Counted from the first letter of the stretch, positions 1-9,594 are shown. The stretch is 63,458 nucleotides of DNA from an uncultured Clostridia bacterium (GCA_934120675.1 CAKOUU010000009.1:1-63458), one strand, 5' to 3'. Translations and numbers: made by a program. Notes: generated by a model from the sequence alone, not told the origin.

Positions 1-1703
1 CAATAAAAGAAGATGCATCATTAAATGGAAAATTAGTTGTAATGAATAAAAGCAATATAACTGGCAAATTTTTAATAGGGCAGAATCTAGAAATAAGTTC
101 ATCTGAATATAATTTAAGTAGTTTAGAGTTTGAATATGAAACAGAAAAAATAGAAAATGGAAAAGTAAAAATACTTATAAAAATAACAGATAAAGTAAAT
201 GGACTTAAACGAGTAGATTATCCAGAAGCAAGTAAAGATTCAATAATAATGGAAAATAGAAAAATACCATTAGGAATAGATTATTATGTAGAATTAGGAA
301 AAGAATATAAATTTGTAATAACAACGGGAGACGGAAATAAAACGGAAAAAACAATAAAAATAGATGATTATTATTATAATGTAACAAAAACATTAGCAGA
401 AAATGCAGTAATAGATAATAAAGCAACAAAAGCGGCATATAACAAAACATATGAGGCAACAGTGTCAACAGAGGGAAATTATGCAATAACAGGTATAACA
501 GTAACGATGGGAGGACAAGCAGTAACAACATCTGGAAATAATGTAGTTGATGTTAATACAGGAAAAATAAAAATAGAGAAAGTTACAGGAGATATAGATA
601 TAAAAGTAACAACAAAGAAATTGAAAATACAATATACAACAGCAGTTAGTACAAGCAGTAGCTCAAGTAACACAAGTTCACTAAGTGCAAATTCAGTTGA
701 TAAAGGTACACCATTGTATATAAATATAATAGCAACATTAGAAGGTAATAAATGTACAGTGGTATTAAAAGCAGATAATTCAAAAACAGTACCATATGCA
801 ATAACAGCAAATGGAAAATATACATTTATAGTAAGAGGAACATATAATGGAAAGACGATAGAGGAAGAAAAAGAAGTAATAGTAAATCAATATAAGCCAC
901 AAGGTAGTTTTGTACAATATGATGCTGGAGAATGGACAAAAGAAGAAATAGAAGAATTACAAAATCAAAATTTATATATGATAAATAAAGAAAAGACAGA
1001 TAATAGGACATATAATTTTGATGATTCAAATAGTGGATTGAACTTTACATTTGGGGGTTTTACATATGATGGAGATACTGCAAATGAAAGTGATATAGCA
1101 AGCAGAAATATAATTACAAGTAGAAACCAAAGTGTAGCACCAGAGATTAGGTATGGAACACCAAAATATTCAGGATGGCAAATATTAGAAAGTGAAGAAA
1201 AGAATGGGAAGACATATGTAACAAAAATAATACATGCAGGAAGTCCTGAAAACTTTACTTATAGATCAGGGGGGACGGCTACTACAACAGGATATAGCGC
1301 GGAATATTTATTATCAAGCGGAAAAAGACAAAATGCCTATAAAACAGATGGAAGTACAAAAATAAATTATAGAGAATGGGATGTTTATAAAGATAAAACA
1401 TTAAACCAAATGGGATATATAAATGATGTACATGTAATGACATATGATGAAGCATATAAAATTACTAATAGCAATGATAAAACTGAAGGAATTAGAAAAA
1501 TTAATTCGATATATTTTCTTTCTAAAGCGTGTGGGCAAGGATTACTATATAGTGTTCATACAGATGGCTCAATAAAAGGTACTTATAATAGTGGCTTTAC
1601 GGGATGTATTGGTATCCGACCTATAGTTGAGATGAATGACGGAGTATACATAGCAAGTGGAACAGGAACAGATGCAGACCCATATATATTAGGAAAAGAT
1701 TAG
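1..1703 (+). CDS. C-terminal part of a large surface protein (5' end outside window)
   Basis: The reading frame is open from the first bases of the window through an in-frame ATG at 42, so this is the 3' part of a longer gene. The visible protein is rich in Thr, Lys, Ile and Asn with beta-rich repeats typical of secreted clostridial proteins, a Ser-rich linker (STSSSSSNTSSLS, about residue 205 counted from the ATG at 42), and a C-terminal module of about 230 residues that ends in GIRPIVEMNDGVYIASG. That kind of ending (RPxVxL/M then GxGxxxDPYxL) recurs at the ends of many exported proteins of gut Clostridia. No LPXTG motif or membrane anchor is seen at the C-terminus. Substrate and partner are unknown; the surface location is inferred from composition only. 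Confidence 0.65.
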   Translation, partial: IKEDASLNGKLVVMNKSNITGKFLIGQNLEISSSEYNLSSLEFEYETEKIENGKVKILIKITDKVNGLKRVDYPEASKDSIIMENRKIPLGIDYYVELGKEYKFVITTGDGNKTEKTIKIDDYYYNVTKTLAENAVIDNKATKAAYNKTYEATVSTEGNYAITGITVTMGGQAVTTSGNNVVDVNTGKIKIEKVTGDIDIKVTTKKLKIQYTTAVSTSSSSSNTSSLSANSVDKGTPLYINIIATLEGNKCTVVLKADNSKTVPYAITANGKYTFIVRGTYNGKTIEEEKEVIVNQYKPQGSFVQYDAGEWTKEEIEELQNQNLYMINKEKTDNRTYNFDDSNSGLNFTFGGFTYDGDTANESDIASRNIITSRNQSVAPEIRYGTPKYSGWQILESEEKNGKTYVTKIIHAGSPENFTYRSGGTATTTGYSAEYLLSSGKRQNAYKTDGSTKINYREWDVYKDKTLNQMGYINDVHVMTYDEAYKITNSNDKTEGIRKINSIYFLSKACGQGLLYSVHTDGSIKGTYNSGFTGCIGIRPIVEMNDGVYIASGTGTDADPYILGKD

Positions 1704-1730
1704 AGAAAATTAAAATATAAAAATTCCTAA

Positions 1731-1773
1731 AAAGATATTATTAGAATAAAAGCTAATAATATCTTTCTTTTTG
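1731..1773 (+). terminator. Rho-independent terminator
   Basis: A perfect 14-bp stem (AAAGATATTATTAG with its complement) closed by an 8-nt loop and followed by a T-rich stretch. It ends the surface-protein transcript. Confidence 0.85.
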
Positions 1774-2016
1774 TAAACAATATAATAAAAACACAAGAAA
1801 AAAGAGGTAAATATAAAATGCTAGGAGAAAGAATGAAAAAATACATAATTCGACAAAAATGTGAAACAAATTAAGACTGTCCCAAATGTCTCAAAAAAGC
1901 TAGACAAAGAGTAAAAAATGTGATAACATAAGTAGGAAAAAATAAGAGAGATACAAAGAGGTTAGCCAATACAAAAATCAAACAGCAAAACCAAAAAGGA
2001 AAGAGGTAAGTAAATT
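1774..2016 (+). other. Intergenic leader of metG with a repeat copy and a tiny ORF
   Basis: The stretch holds a 19-codon frame (ATG at 1818, stop at 1872-1874) preceded by AGAGGT, whose stop lies inside the 43-bp repeat copy at 1851-1893. I see no recognisable peptide, and the tiny frame may be chance. After the repeat a TGTGATAAC sequence could serve as a -10 for metG, but no good -35 accompanies it. The AAAGAGGT site just before 2017 is the metG ribosome site. Confidence 0.4.
1851..1893 (+). repeat. Copy 1 of a GACTGTCCC / TGTCTCA intergenic repeat
   Basis: A single arm of a repeat family also found at 19475-19591 (two arms, inverted) and 57628-57681 (one arm). Shared core: CGACAAAA, then GA(G/A)ACAAAT, then a GACTGTCCC-like block, then TGTCTCA. 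The arm is itself partly palindromic (GAGACA against TGTCTC) and could fold. Confidence 0.7.
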
Positions 2017-3591
2017 ATGAAAGATACATTTTATGTAACAACACCAATATACTATCCAAGCGGAAAATTCCATATAGGAACAGCATACTCAACAGTAGTA
2101 GCAGATGCACTAAAAAGATATAACAAATTAAAAGGAAAAGAAAGTTACATGTTAACAGGAACAGATGAACATGGGCAAAAAATAGAAATAAAAGCACAGG
2201 AAGCAGGAGAAACACCACAACAATATGTAGACAAAATGGCAGCAATGGCAAAAGAACTATGGGCAAAAATGGACATACAATATGACGACTTCATAAGAAC
2301 AACAGACGAAAGACACGAAAAAGTAGTTCAAAAAATATTTGACAAATTTATGGAACAAGGAGACATCTACAAAGGAGAATACGAAGGACTTTACTGTGTA
2401 CCATGCGAAACATTTTTCACTCAAACACAATTAGTTGATGGAAAATGTCCAGACTGTGGAAGAGAAGTAGTTCCAATGAAAGAAGAAGCATACTTCTTCA
2501 ATATGAAAAAATATGCAGATAGACTTTTAAAATACTATGACGAACATCCAGACTTTGTCAAACCAGAATACAGAAAACAAGAAATGATAAACAACTTTAT
2601 TAAACCAGGGCTAGAAGACTTATGTGTAACAAGAACATCATTTGACTGGGGAATAAAAGTATTAAAAGACCCAAAACATGTAATATATGTATGGGTAGAT
2701 GCTTTAACAAATTACCTTACAGCATTAGGATATATGTCAGATGACGAAACACTATTCAAAAAATTCTGGCCAGCAGATGTACAAGTCGTTGGAAAAGATA
2801 TTGCAAGATTCCACTTAATATATTGGCCAATTTTCTTGATGGCGTTAGATTTACCATTACCAAAAACAATATTTGTTCATAACTGGATAACAATGAAAGA
2901 CGGAAAAATGAGTAAATCAAAAGGAAATGTAATTTATCCAGAAGATTTAATAGATAGATATGGTTTAGATGCAACAAAATATTTCCTATTAAGAGAAATG
3001 CCAACATCACAAGATGGATTATTCTCACCAGAAGAATTTGTTGAAAGATATAATTTTGACTTGTGTAATGACTTAAGCAATTTACTAAACAGAACGGTAT
3101 CAATGGTCAACAAATATTTTGATGGACAAGTACCAGAATACAATGGAACACCAAACGAAGTTGATGAAAGCGTTGAAAAAGCATGTACAGAACAAATAGA
3201 AAAATTTGAAAAACTATTTGAAAATTTTGAAATTGCAAATTCAATTCAAGAAATTTGGGCATTAGTATCTAGAACAAATAAATACATTGACGAAACAATG
3301 CCATGGCAATTAGCAAAAGAAGAGAACACAGAAAAATTAAAATCAGCAATGTATCATTTAATAGAAAATTTAAGAAAAATAGCAATATTAATAAAACCAT
3401 TTATGGACGAAACATCTGAAAATATATTAAGACAAATCGGAATTACAGACGAATCTTTAAAAACTTGGGAAAGCCTTAAAGAATATGACAAAATTAAAAA
3501 TGCAAAAGTAATTGAAAAAGGTGAACCAATATTTATGAGATTAAATGCAGAGGAAGAAATTGAATATATAAAACAAGCGATGAAAAAATAA
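2017..3591 (+). CDS. metG: Methionine-tRNA ligase, short form
   Basis: Charges tRNA-Met with methionine in the cytosol (class I synthetase). Seen: the HIGH-type signature FHIGTAYS at residues 18-25, a zinc knuckle with two CxxC pairs near residues 127-130 and 144-147, and KMSKS at about 296-300. The chain is 524 residues. The family in Firmicutes is often about 650 with a C-terminal OB-fold tRNA-binding domain; here that domain is absent, so this is the short, probably monomeric form. The ATG has AAGAGGTAAG eight bases upstream. It begins a run of same-strand genes after an intergenic repeat. Confidence 0.97.
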   Translation: MKDTFYVTTPIYYPSGKFHIGTAYSTVVADALKRYNKLKGKESYMLTGTDEHGQKIEIKAQEAGETPQQYVDKMAAMAKELWAKMDIQYDDFIRTTDERHEKVVQKIFDKFMEQGDIYKGEYEGLYCVPCETFFTQTQLVDGKCPDCGREVVPMKEEAYFFNMKKYADRLLKYYDEHPDFVKPEYRKQEMINNFIKPGLEDLCVTRTSFDWGIKVLKDPKHVIYVWVDALTNYLTALGYMSDDETLFKKFWPADVQVVGKDIARFHLIYWPIFLMALDLPLPKTIFVHNWITMKDGKMSKSKGNVIYPEDLIDRYGLDATKYFLLREMPTSQDGLFSPEEFVERYNFDLCNDLSNLLNRTVSMVNKYFDGQVPEYNGTPNEVDESVEKACTEQIEKFEKLFENFEIANSIQEIWALVSRTNKYIDETMPWQLAKEENTEKLKSAMYHLIENLRKIAILIKPFMDETSENILRQIGITDESLKTWESLKEYDKIKNAKVIEKGEPIFMRLNAEEEIEYIKQAMKK

Positions 3592-3669
3592 AATTCATCC
3601 AATTTTATAATATAAAAATATAAGAGAATTATATAAAAGCGGAAATGAAAAAATAAAAGAGGAATTTAA

Positions 3670-4605
3670 ATGGGAATATTTCAAAACAAAGAACAATATG
3701 AAGGATATAATATTTATAGTATGAAAAAATATGTTGATAAAAAAAGAATGGTGTTTACAATAATAGCAATATTAGCTGTTATTGTAACATTATCACTAAC
3801 AATTTATTATTTGGCAGATACAACAATAAGAGTAAAAAAGTCAAAAGAATATGCAAAACAGATATCAGAATTTGAACAACAAAGGCAAGAAACAGAAAAC
3901 AAGAAAAAAGAGGAAGAAGAAGCGGAGAGACAAGCTAAAATTCCAAAATTAACAGAACAAGGAAAAGAAAATTTGAAAAATATCTATCATACAGAAGAAA
4001 AGGTAGCATATTTAACATTTGATGACGGACCATCAAATAATACACATGAAATTTTGGATATTTTGAAAAAATATAATATAAAAGCAACATTTTTTGTGCT
4101 AGGCAGCCAAGTAAAAGTATTTCCCGAAACAACTAATAGAATATATAATGAAGGACATTATATAGCAAACCATGGATATTCACATAAATATTCAAATATA
4201 TATCAATCACCAGAGCAAGTTCTAAGTGAATTTAATCAATGTAATCAAATTGTAGCAAGTACAATAAATGTACCAGAATATAATTCACATTTATTTAGAT
4301 TCCCAGGAGGTTCAGTTGGTGGCAAATATGCAGAATTAAAAAGCCAGGCAATAGCATTACTTGATCAAAATAATATTTTACATATAGACTGGAATTCACT
4401 AACAGGTGATTCAGAAAAAACAAACCCAACAGAAGAATATTTGATGAATAATTTACAAAAGACAACAGAAGGAAAAAACAGCTTAGTCGTTTTGATGCAT
4501 GATGCTCAAGCAAAACATATAACTGTAGAAACATTACCAAAAGTAATTGAATATTTAATACAACAAGGATATACATTTAAAAATTTTTATGAAATAATTA
4601 AATAA
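3670..4605 (+). CDS. Membrane-anchored polysaccharide deacetylase (NodB fold)
   Basis: Predicted to remove N-acetyl groups from cell-wall or surface polysaccharide outside the cell. Residues 28-48 form one membrane segment, followed by a charged coiled stretch (about 55-100) and a NodB domain with the family signatures: TFDDGPS (about 116-122, catalytic and metal Asp), HGYSH (H-x3-H metal ligands, about 168-172), FRFPGG (R-x-P-x-G-G, about 210), and MHD near 276. All catalytic residues appear intact. Length 311 fits PdaA/PgdA-type enzymes. Whether the target is peptidoglycan or exopolysaccharide cannot be told from sequence. Confidence 0.9.
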   Translation: MGIFQNKEQYEGYNIYSMKKYVDKKRMVFTIIAILAVIVTLSLTIYYLADTTIRVKKSKEYAKQISEFEQQRQETENKKKEEEEAERQAKIPKLTEQGKENLKNIYHTEEKVAYLTFDDGPSNNTHEILDILKKYNIKATFFVLGSQVKVFPETTNRIYNEGHYIANHGYSHKYSNIYQSPEQVLSEFNQCNQIVASTINVPEYNSHLFRFPGGSVGGKYAELKSQAIALLDQNNILHIDWNSLTGDSEKTNPTEEYLMNNLQKTTEGKNSLVVLMHDAQAKHITVETLPKVIEYLIQQGYTFKNFYEIIK

Positions 4606-4668
4606 TGTTATAATTTGCAATTAAATTATTAATACATTAATTGCAAAAATATAGAGGAGAGATAGAAA

Positions 4669-7020
4669 TTGCCTAGAAGAAAAAAAGAAAAAATAGAAGG
4701 AATAGCAGAAGCACTTGAATATTTAGGGTTAGATTTAGACAACATACCAGAAAGCCTAAAAAATTTTGAACCACTTGAATATAGAGTTCCAAGATTTTAT
4801 GATGAAAAACAATATAAACAATATAGATATGTTGATATAAAAGACATACAAATATTACTATCACCAACAAATAGACTAACAGATTTAAACGAAAAATATA
4901 AAAAGGCACGACCTTTATATGAATATTTAGATAGCAAAAATGAAGATAATATAATAAAATATACTACTTTTTTAAATATGCTAAGAAATATAGATATAAA
5001 TGAAATTGAAAACGTAGAAAAAGAACAATTAAAGTTAAACAAGGATATGCCCTTTAAAGTGAAATTTCAAGGAAACTATTTATGGCAAATCTATTATTCG
5101 GAAAATACTGATAAATATTTTATGATAGTTCCTACAGAAGACACTGATTATTCAACATTTTTCTATTTGCTAAAAAAGAAATTAGAAAATAGAAGAACAG
5201 GAAAAGTATTTGTACCAATTAGTAATATAAAATATTCAAGCAAATACCTTAAAAAATCAGAATTTGAGGATATTGAAAACTATTTATGGCTGTTTACTAA
5301 GGACTGGCCATTAATATATGAGGTATATGATAAAAAAGACGATTTATCAATTAAAATAATTGGTGAAGCTAATGTATATGACAAAATAAAAACAACATAT
5401 AAAGTAGAATTGAATTCAGAGGCAGAAGCATCAGAATTTTATAAATTGTTAAAAGCAATATTTATTTTACAAACTGAAATTCCAAATTATTTTGAATTTA
5501 AAGTAAATATAAATGAAAAATGTAAATTAGAATTTTATTTAGGTAGTCAGAAAATAGAATATAAACATATGATAGAATTCTTAAGAGAACAATATAAAAT
5601 AGGCCTAAAAAGAAGAAAAGAAATAAAAAGCAAAATTAGAGTATACAATAAAAAATTAAAAAGATTGCAAGAACTATCTGCTGAACAAGAAATAGAATAT
5701 TTAGCAAAAGAAAAACAAATATCAACATTTTTGGAATGTAAAAAAACATTTTTTGGAAAAGTAAAATACTATTTCAAATATAGTAAAAAAAGTACAAAAA
5801 CAATAAGACAAGATGTTGAAGATGAAACAGAAGAAGCAGAAGAGATAGAGACAAAAACAACAGAGAAAAAAATAGAAAGCAAAAAGGAAAAGAAAAAAAT
5901 ACCAATCAAAAAAGTATATACACTAGAAGAAATAGTAACGAGTTATAAGGAACTTGAAGAATTAGAAAATGAAATGAAAAATCTTTTAATGGATATAAAT
6001 GCATTAAAATTAAAAACAAAAAATATGGCAAAGAAAATAGAAAATGCTTCTAAATATATAGAAGAAATAGATAGCCATAAAAAAAGTATTTTTGAATTTT
6101 GGAAGTATAGTAACAAAGACGAAGTAGATGTTTTACCAGAAGGTGAAGAAGAGGAAATAAATGTTATAAAGAAAGTAGAAAAAACATTTAATTATATAGA
6201 TGACTTAGAAGAATTTGGAAAAAAATTGGACAAAATGCAAAGAAGAAATCTTGATAGAGAGGATACAGACAGTGTATTTATAGCAACAACAAATTTGATA
6301 GATATTTTGAATAAAATAAAAACAAATTCTATTTTACCCGAAGAATTAGAAAAAAACTTGAAAGATATTAAAAAAGAAGGAAGAGAACTAAGAATATTAA
6401 ATGTAGATGAGTATGATATTTTTGGTAATATGATAGAAAGCAATGTAAAAGTAAGAAAAATAAATAATAAAAGGCATAGAGAATTACCAAAAGATAAATT
6501 TAATATTCTTGAGATAAATAGAAACACAAAGCAAATTGGATATAAACTTGCTTTACAAAATGTAATTCAAAATATTTCTAAAGCTCTTGAAAAAGGAATT
6601 ATACCAGAAAATGTTATTGCATACAAAGCAATAAATAATAAAACTTTAAATAATAAAGAGATAAATGTATTTAACTTGAATCCTGAAAATGAAATGAAAA
6701 ATGCACTTGAAAATGATGGAAACAAAATTAATTTATATAAAATAAATGTTAAAGAGGGAAGCAAAGGAATTGGCTTTACTAACATTATCTTCTATGACAA
6801 TCAAAACAAAACTCTTCCAGTTGGGATGAATTTGTCTTCAAAATTAATTTTAGATACCTCAAAAATTCATTTGAAATTGGTAGATCAAAATAGTTTTAAT
6901 GTTGTTAATTTTGAAGATAGTAATGATGATTTTTCTGATTATACAGTAAAAAATATTAATGTTTTTGAATATGAAATGGTTGATATTTCAGATTTAGAAC
7001 AGGAACAAACAGATAGATAA
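4669..7020 (+). CDS. Large charged protein of unknown function
   Basis: I do not recognise the family. The 783-residue protein starts at TTG (ribosome site GAGGAGA nine bases upstream; the next residues PRRKKEK fit a start). It has no signal peptide or clear membrane segment. Residues about 300-480 are strongly helical and Lys/Glu-rich, probably coiled coil, including a Glu-rich run near 385-395 and a poly-Lys stretch near 400-415. N-terminal residues 1-300 and C-terminal 540-783 look globular. Codon use is like its housekeeping neighbours. A large coiled-coil cytosolic protein is all that can be supported. Confidence 0.75.
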   Translation: MPRRKKEKIEGIAEALEYLGLDLDNIPESLKNFEPLEYRVPRFYDEKQYKQYRYVDIKDIQILLSPTNRLTDLNEKYKKARPLYEYLDSKNEDNIIKYTTFLNMLRNIDINEIENVEKEQLKLNKDMPFKVKFQGNYLWQIYYSENTDKYFMIVPTEDTDYSTFFYLLKKKLENRRTGKVFVPISNIKYSSKYLKKSEFEDIENYLWLFTKDWPLIYEVYDKKDDLSIKIIGEANVYDKIKTTYKVELNSEAEASEFYKLLKAIFILQTEIPNYFEFKVNINEKCKLEFYLGSQKIEYKHMIEFLREQYKIGLKRRKEIKSKIRVYNKKLKRLQELSAEQEIEYLAKEKQISTFLECKKTFFGKVKYYFKYSKKSTKTIRQDVEDETEEAEEIETKTTEKKIESKKEKKKIPIKKVYTLEEIVTSYKELEELENEMKNLLMDINALKLKTKNMAKKIENASKYIEEIDSHKKSIFEFWKYSNKDEVDVLPEGEEEEINVIKKVEKTFNYIDDLEEFGKKLDKMQRRNLDREDTDSVFIATTNLIDILNKIKTNSILPEELEKNLKDIKKEGRELRILNVDEYDIFGNMIESNVKVRKINNKRHRELPKDKFNILEINRNTKQIGYKLALQNVIQNISKALEKGIIPENVIAYKAINNKTLNNKEINVFNLNPENEMKNALENDGNKINLYKINVKEGSKGIGFTNIIFYDNQNKTLPVGMNLSSKLILDTSKIHLKLVDQNSFNVVNFEDSNDDFSDYTVKNINVFEYEMVDISDLEQEQTDR

Positions 7021-7107
7021 AATTTGCTACAAAAATGGGAAATTTTTGGGACTTCTACGTCAAAATATGCCCATTTTTGCCATTTTTTCACACTTTTTTA
7101 AAAAATA

Positions 7108-7154
7108 TAAAAATCGTTGTATTCCTTTATTCTTAAGGCTTACAACGATTTTTT
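7108..7154 (-). terminator. Terminator below tRNA-Leu, usable in both directions
   Basis: Stem AAATCGTTGTA with its complement TACAACGATTT, loop of about 19 nt, A/T-runs on both sides. It lies directly 3' of the minus-strand tRNA and 3' of the plus-strand gene that ends at 7020. Confidence 0.75.
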
Positions 7155-7164
7155 GGTTTATAAC

Positions 7165-7247
7165 TGGTACCGATGGTGGGACTCGAACCCACATGGTTTC
7201 CCGCACGATTTTGAGTCGTGTGCGTCTACCAATTCCGCCACATCGGC
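7165..7247 (-). tRNA. tRNA-Leu (anticodon CAA)
   Basis: Reverse complement folds into a class II tRNA: acceptor GCCGATG with CATCGGT (G-U first pair), D-arm GGCGGAATTGGTAGACGC, anticodon stem CACGA/TCGTG around loop CTCAAAA (anticodon CAA), a short variable arm, T-arm GTGGG-TTCGAGT-CCCAC, discriminator A and an encoded CCA. Length 83. Confidence 0.96.
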
Positions 7248-7324
7248 ATAACTATTTAATACTTACCTATATTAACATATTTAAATAAAAATGTCTAGTA
7301 AAAATAATAAAATTTTCAAAATAG

Positions 7325-7353
7325 TTGATTTTTCCAGTAATATGTAGTAAAAT
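7325..7353 (+). promoter_or_regulatory. Putative promoter of efp
   Basis: TTGATT, 17-bp spacer, TAAAAT, about 100 bp before the efp start. The leader between them has no obvious strong structure. Confidence 0.5.
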
Positions 7354-7453
7354 ATAAAAGTAAAAAATAAAATTTATGAGAAGCAAAGCGAAAAATATTT
7401 GACATCCTTATGGATGACGATTAATAGCAAAGCTAGAGAAGGGAGAAATAAAA

Positions 7454-8020
7454 ATGGCAGGAGTATACTCAGCAGGAGATTTTAGAAACGGAACAACATT
7501 CGAAATGGAAGGAAACGTATTCAGAGTAGTTGAATTCCAACACGTAAAACCAGGAAAAGGTTCAGCATTTGTAAGAACAAAATTAAAAAATGTAATAACA
7601 GGGGCAACATTAGAAAAAACATTTAACCCATCAGATAAATTTCCAGGAGCAGAAATAGAAAAGAAAACAATGCAATATTTATATGCAGATGGTGATTTAT
7701 ATTACTTCATGGATAATGAAACATATGATCAAATGCCTTTAAATAAAGATACACTAGGAGATTGCTTAAAATACTTAAAAGAAAATATGGAAGTTACAAT
7801 TCTTTCATACAAAGGAAAAGTATTTGCAGTTGAACCTCCAACATTTGTCGAATTAGAAGTAACATATACAGAACCAGGATTTGCTGGAAACACAACAACA
7901 ACATCTGGAAAACCAGCAACATTAGAAACAGGTTTAGAATTACAAGTTCCAATGTTCGTAAACATTGGTGATGTTTTAAAAATTGATACAAGAACATGTG
8001 AATATATGGAGAGAGTATAA
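7454..8020 (+). CDS. efp: Elongation factor P
   Basis: Binds the ribosome next to the P site and relieves stalling at consecutive prolines. The 188-residue length and three-beta-barrel pattern match the family. The tip loop is HVKPGKG with Lys35 at the position that is modified in other bacteria; no modification gene (epmA/epmB, ymfI-type) is visible in this window. Domain III keeps the GDVLKIDTRTCEYMERV-type ending. Ribosome site AGAAGGGAG upstream of the ATG. It is followed after 2 bp by a small zinc-ribbon gene, so the two are probably co-transcribed. Confidence 0.97.
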   Translation: MAGVYSAGDFRNGTTFEMEGNVFRVVEFQHVKPGKGSAFVRTKLKNVITGATLEKTFNPSDKFPGAEIEKKTMQYLYADGDLYYFMDNETYDQMPLNKDTLGDCLKYLKENMEVTILSYKGKVFAVEPPTFVELEVTYTEPGFAGNTTTTSGKPATLETGLELQVPMFVNIGDVLKIDTRTCEYMERV

Positions 8021-8022
8021 AT

Positions 8023-8376
8023 ATGAATGAACAAATTGAAAATCTTTTAAAAGAGATAAAAGAATTAAAAGAAAATCAAAAAATAATGAATGAAAAAATG
8101 GATAAAATGCAACAAGTTGTTGACCACATAAAAACTGATATTTATGATGATGAGGGATTTGACTTGGAAATTGTATGTCCATACTGTGAACATGAATTTG
8201 TTATAGATTCAGATGAAGACCAAAATGCAATTGAATGTCCAAAATGTAAAAATATAATTGAACTAGATTGGTCAGGAGACCTTTATGATGAAGAGGATGA
8301 TGGATGTTCAGGTCATTGCTGTGGATGTTCAGGATGTGGAGATTCAGACGAAGAAAATGAAGAAGACGATATGTAA
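8023..8376 (+). CDS. Small zinc-ribbon protein encoded with efp
   Basis: The 117-residue protein has an N-terminal coiled coil (residues 1-40), a zinc ribbon made of CPYC (about 51-54) and CPKC (about 70-73), and an acidic tail containing a Cys cluster (CSGHCCGCSGCG). It resembles the CD1247-type zinc-ribbon proteins common next to efp in Clostridia. Zinc or other metal binding is likely; a role in translation is suggested only by the 2-bp spacing from efp. The tail Cys cluster could bind a second metal. Confidence 0.75.
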   Translation: MNEQIENLLKEIKELKENQKIMNEKMDKMQQVVDHIKTDIYDDEGFDLEIVCPYCEHEFVIDSDEDQNAIECPKCKNIIELDWSGDLYDEEDDGCSGHCCGCSGCGDSDEENEEDDM

Positions 8377-8408
8377 AAAAAGCAAGGTATAAATATCCTT
8401 GCTTTTTT
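8377..8408 (+). terminator. Terminator of the efp unit
   Basis: AAAAGCAAGG stem, 8-nt loop, then CCTTGC followed by six T. It sits right after the zinc-ribbon gene stop. Confidence 0.85.
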
Positions 8409-8412
8409 AATG

Positions 8413-9008
8413 TTAAAAATAATTTAAAGGATTAACATATTCACCATCAATTCTAAAACCGTAAATGTAAATGGCAACCGTGTTGTAGAGCCGTTAGTAG
8501 GCTTACCAGAACTATCAAAATAAGGATTACCAGGAACACCATAAACATATTTTGGACCTACATATCCAATAACCTGACCTTGCTTAACAAAATCACCAAC
8601 ATTGACGATAAAATTAGGTGAAACATGGCAATATGATACCTTGTAATTATCAAAAGAAAGTGTAATTGTGTAACCACCAGCACCTAAAAAGGAACGAAAG
8701 GTAATTTCACCATCATTTATTGCTACGAATTTAGTACCTTCAGGTGCGGGAATATCAGTACCATGGTGAAATCCAGAACCACTGCCAGTTGGGGATTTTC
8801 TTGGACCAAATGGAGAACTTATACTTGTGTATCCAGGTAAAGGCCACAAAAATCCATCAGGATTAAAACCGATAATTTCTTTTGTTGAAGAATCTGCATT
8901 GCCAAAGTTGTTACCATTAATTACTGGAATGAAAAATACAGAAATAAAAACTGAAAACAAAATAATTATGATTATGAAATTTTTAAAAATATTTGATATA
9001 AAGATCAC
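8413..9008 (-). pseudogene. M23-family peptidase with two frameshifts at the catalytic HxH motif
   Basis: Family role: a secreted zinc endopeptidase that cuts peptidoglycan cross-bridges. The protein has an N-terminal hydrophobic segment (residues 8-30), then the LytM fold with SSPFGPRKSPTG and HHGTD (H-x3-D zinc ligands). In the open frame the end reads NGSTTRLPFTF and stops at 8424, with no second zinc motif. One base over, the same DNA encodes GCHLH (HxH ligands, CATTTACAT complement at 8465-8473). Another base over, it encodes FRIDGEYVNPLNYF with a stop at 8413-8415, the normal family ending. Two compensating single-base changes within about 25 bp would restore an intact enzyme, so it is either inactivated or mis-sequenced. 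The start is GTG with AAAGGAG unusually close. Confidence 0.8.
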
Positions 9009-9156
9009 GCTCCTTTAAAATTTGATTTAAATAAATATTTTGATTTAAATAAATATAATGAAAAATTTGAATTAAAATATAAAAACTACAATATAAAATT
9101 TATAACATAAAAAATCGGAAAATTCAAGAAAATATAAAAAATTTTTTTCAGACTAC

Positions 9157-9185
9157 TTGTCAAAAATTAAAAAGTGTGCTAAGAT
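9157..9185 (+). promoter_or_regulatory. Promoter of tRNA-Trp
   Basis: TTGTCA, 17-bp spacer, TAAGAT. The expected start lies just before a hairpin (ATAAATGTCTT / AAGACATTTAT, about 9188-9213) that would be in the pre-tRNA 5' leader. Confidence 0.6.
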
Positions 9186-9220
9186 AATAAATGTCTTAAG
9201 AAAAGACATTTATTAATTAT

Positions 9221-9295
9221 AGGGGTATAGTGTCAATGGTAGCACATCGGTCTCCAAAACCGCCTGTGAGGGTTCGAGTCCTTCTACCCCTGCCA
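9221..9295 (+). tRNA. tRNA-Trp (anticodon CCA)
   Basis: Acceptor AGGGGTA pairs with TACCCCT, anticodon loop CTCCAAA gives CCA, T-arm GAGGG-TTCGAGT-CCTTC (one G-U), discriminator G and an encoded CCA. Length 75. Confidence 0.95.
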
Positions 9296-9344
9296 ATAAA
9301 ACAATTACGATGAAAAAGAAAAAATACTTGACATTTTATTAAAG

Positions 9345-9519
9345 AGAGCGAATAGTAAGCTGAAATATTCGTAATAAAATAAGTATGGGGAGCTTTGGAG
9401 TAATAAAAATTAAGGTGCTTAAAGTAATGCGAAAGCAAAACTTTAAGAATTAGGGTGGAAACGCGGAACTAAACTTTCGTCCCTAGCTAAATGTATAGCT
9501 AGGCTCGGAAGTTTTTTTA
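9345..9519 (+). promoter_or_regulatory. T-box leader of glyS
   Basis: A tRNA-sensing leader directly in front of the glycine-tRNA ligase gene. It contains the antiterminator signature AGGGTGGAAACGCGG (9452-9466; the family consensus is GGGTGGNACCGCG) and a long terminator (AAACTTTCG and CCTAGCT pairing with AGCTAGG and CGGAAGTTT) ending in seven T. TTGACA at 9328-9333 is a likely -35. Known behaviour: uncharged tRNA-Gly stabilises the antiterminator and allows synthetase expression. I could not place the Gly specifier codon with confidence. Confidence 0.9.
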
Positions 9520-9594
9520 TATTAAAAGTCAATATAAAATTTTTCGAGCATAAAGATATACAAAAATTTTATAATATAAAAGGGAGGAATCATT

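Noticed and set aside
1818..1874. Tiny gene of 18 residues before metG
   Set aside because: A ribosome-site-like word is present, but the stop falls inside a repeat and the peptide is unremarkable; not listed as a gene.
7046..7288. Open frame of 80 codons on the plus strand
   Set aside because: It runs across the complement of tRNA-Leu and a terminator; such frames appear over tRNA genes by chance and there is no ribosome site.
8827..9018. Plus-strand frame opposite the M23 peptidase
   Set aside because: A shadow of the minus-strand gene, which has clear family motifs.
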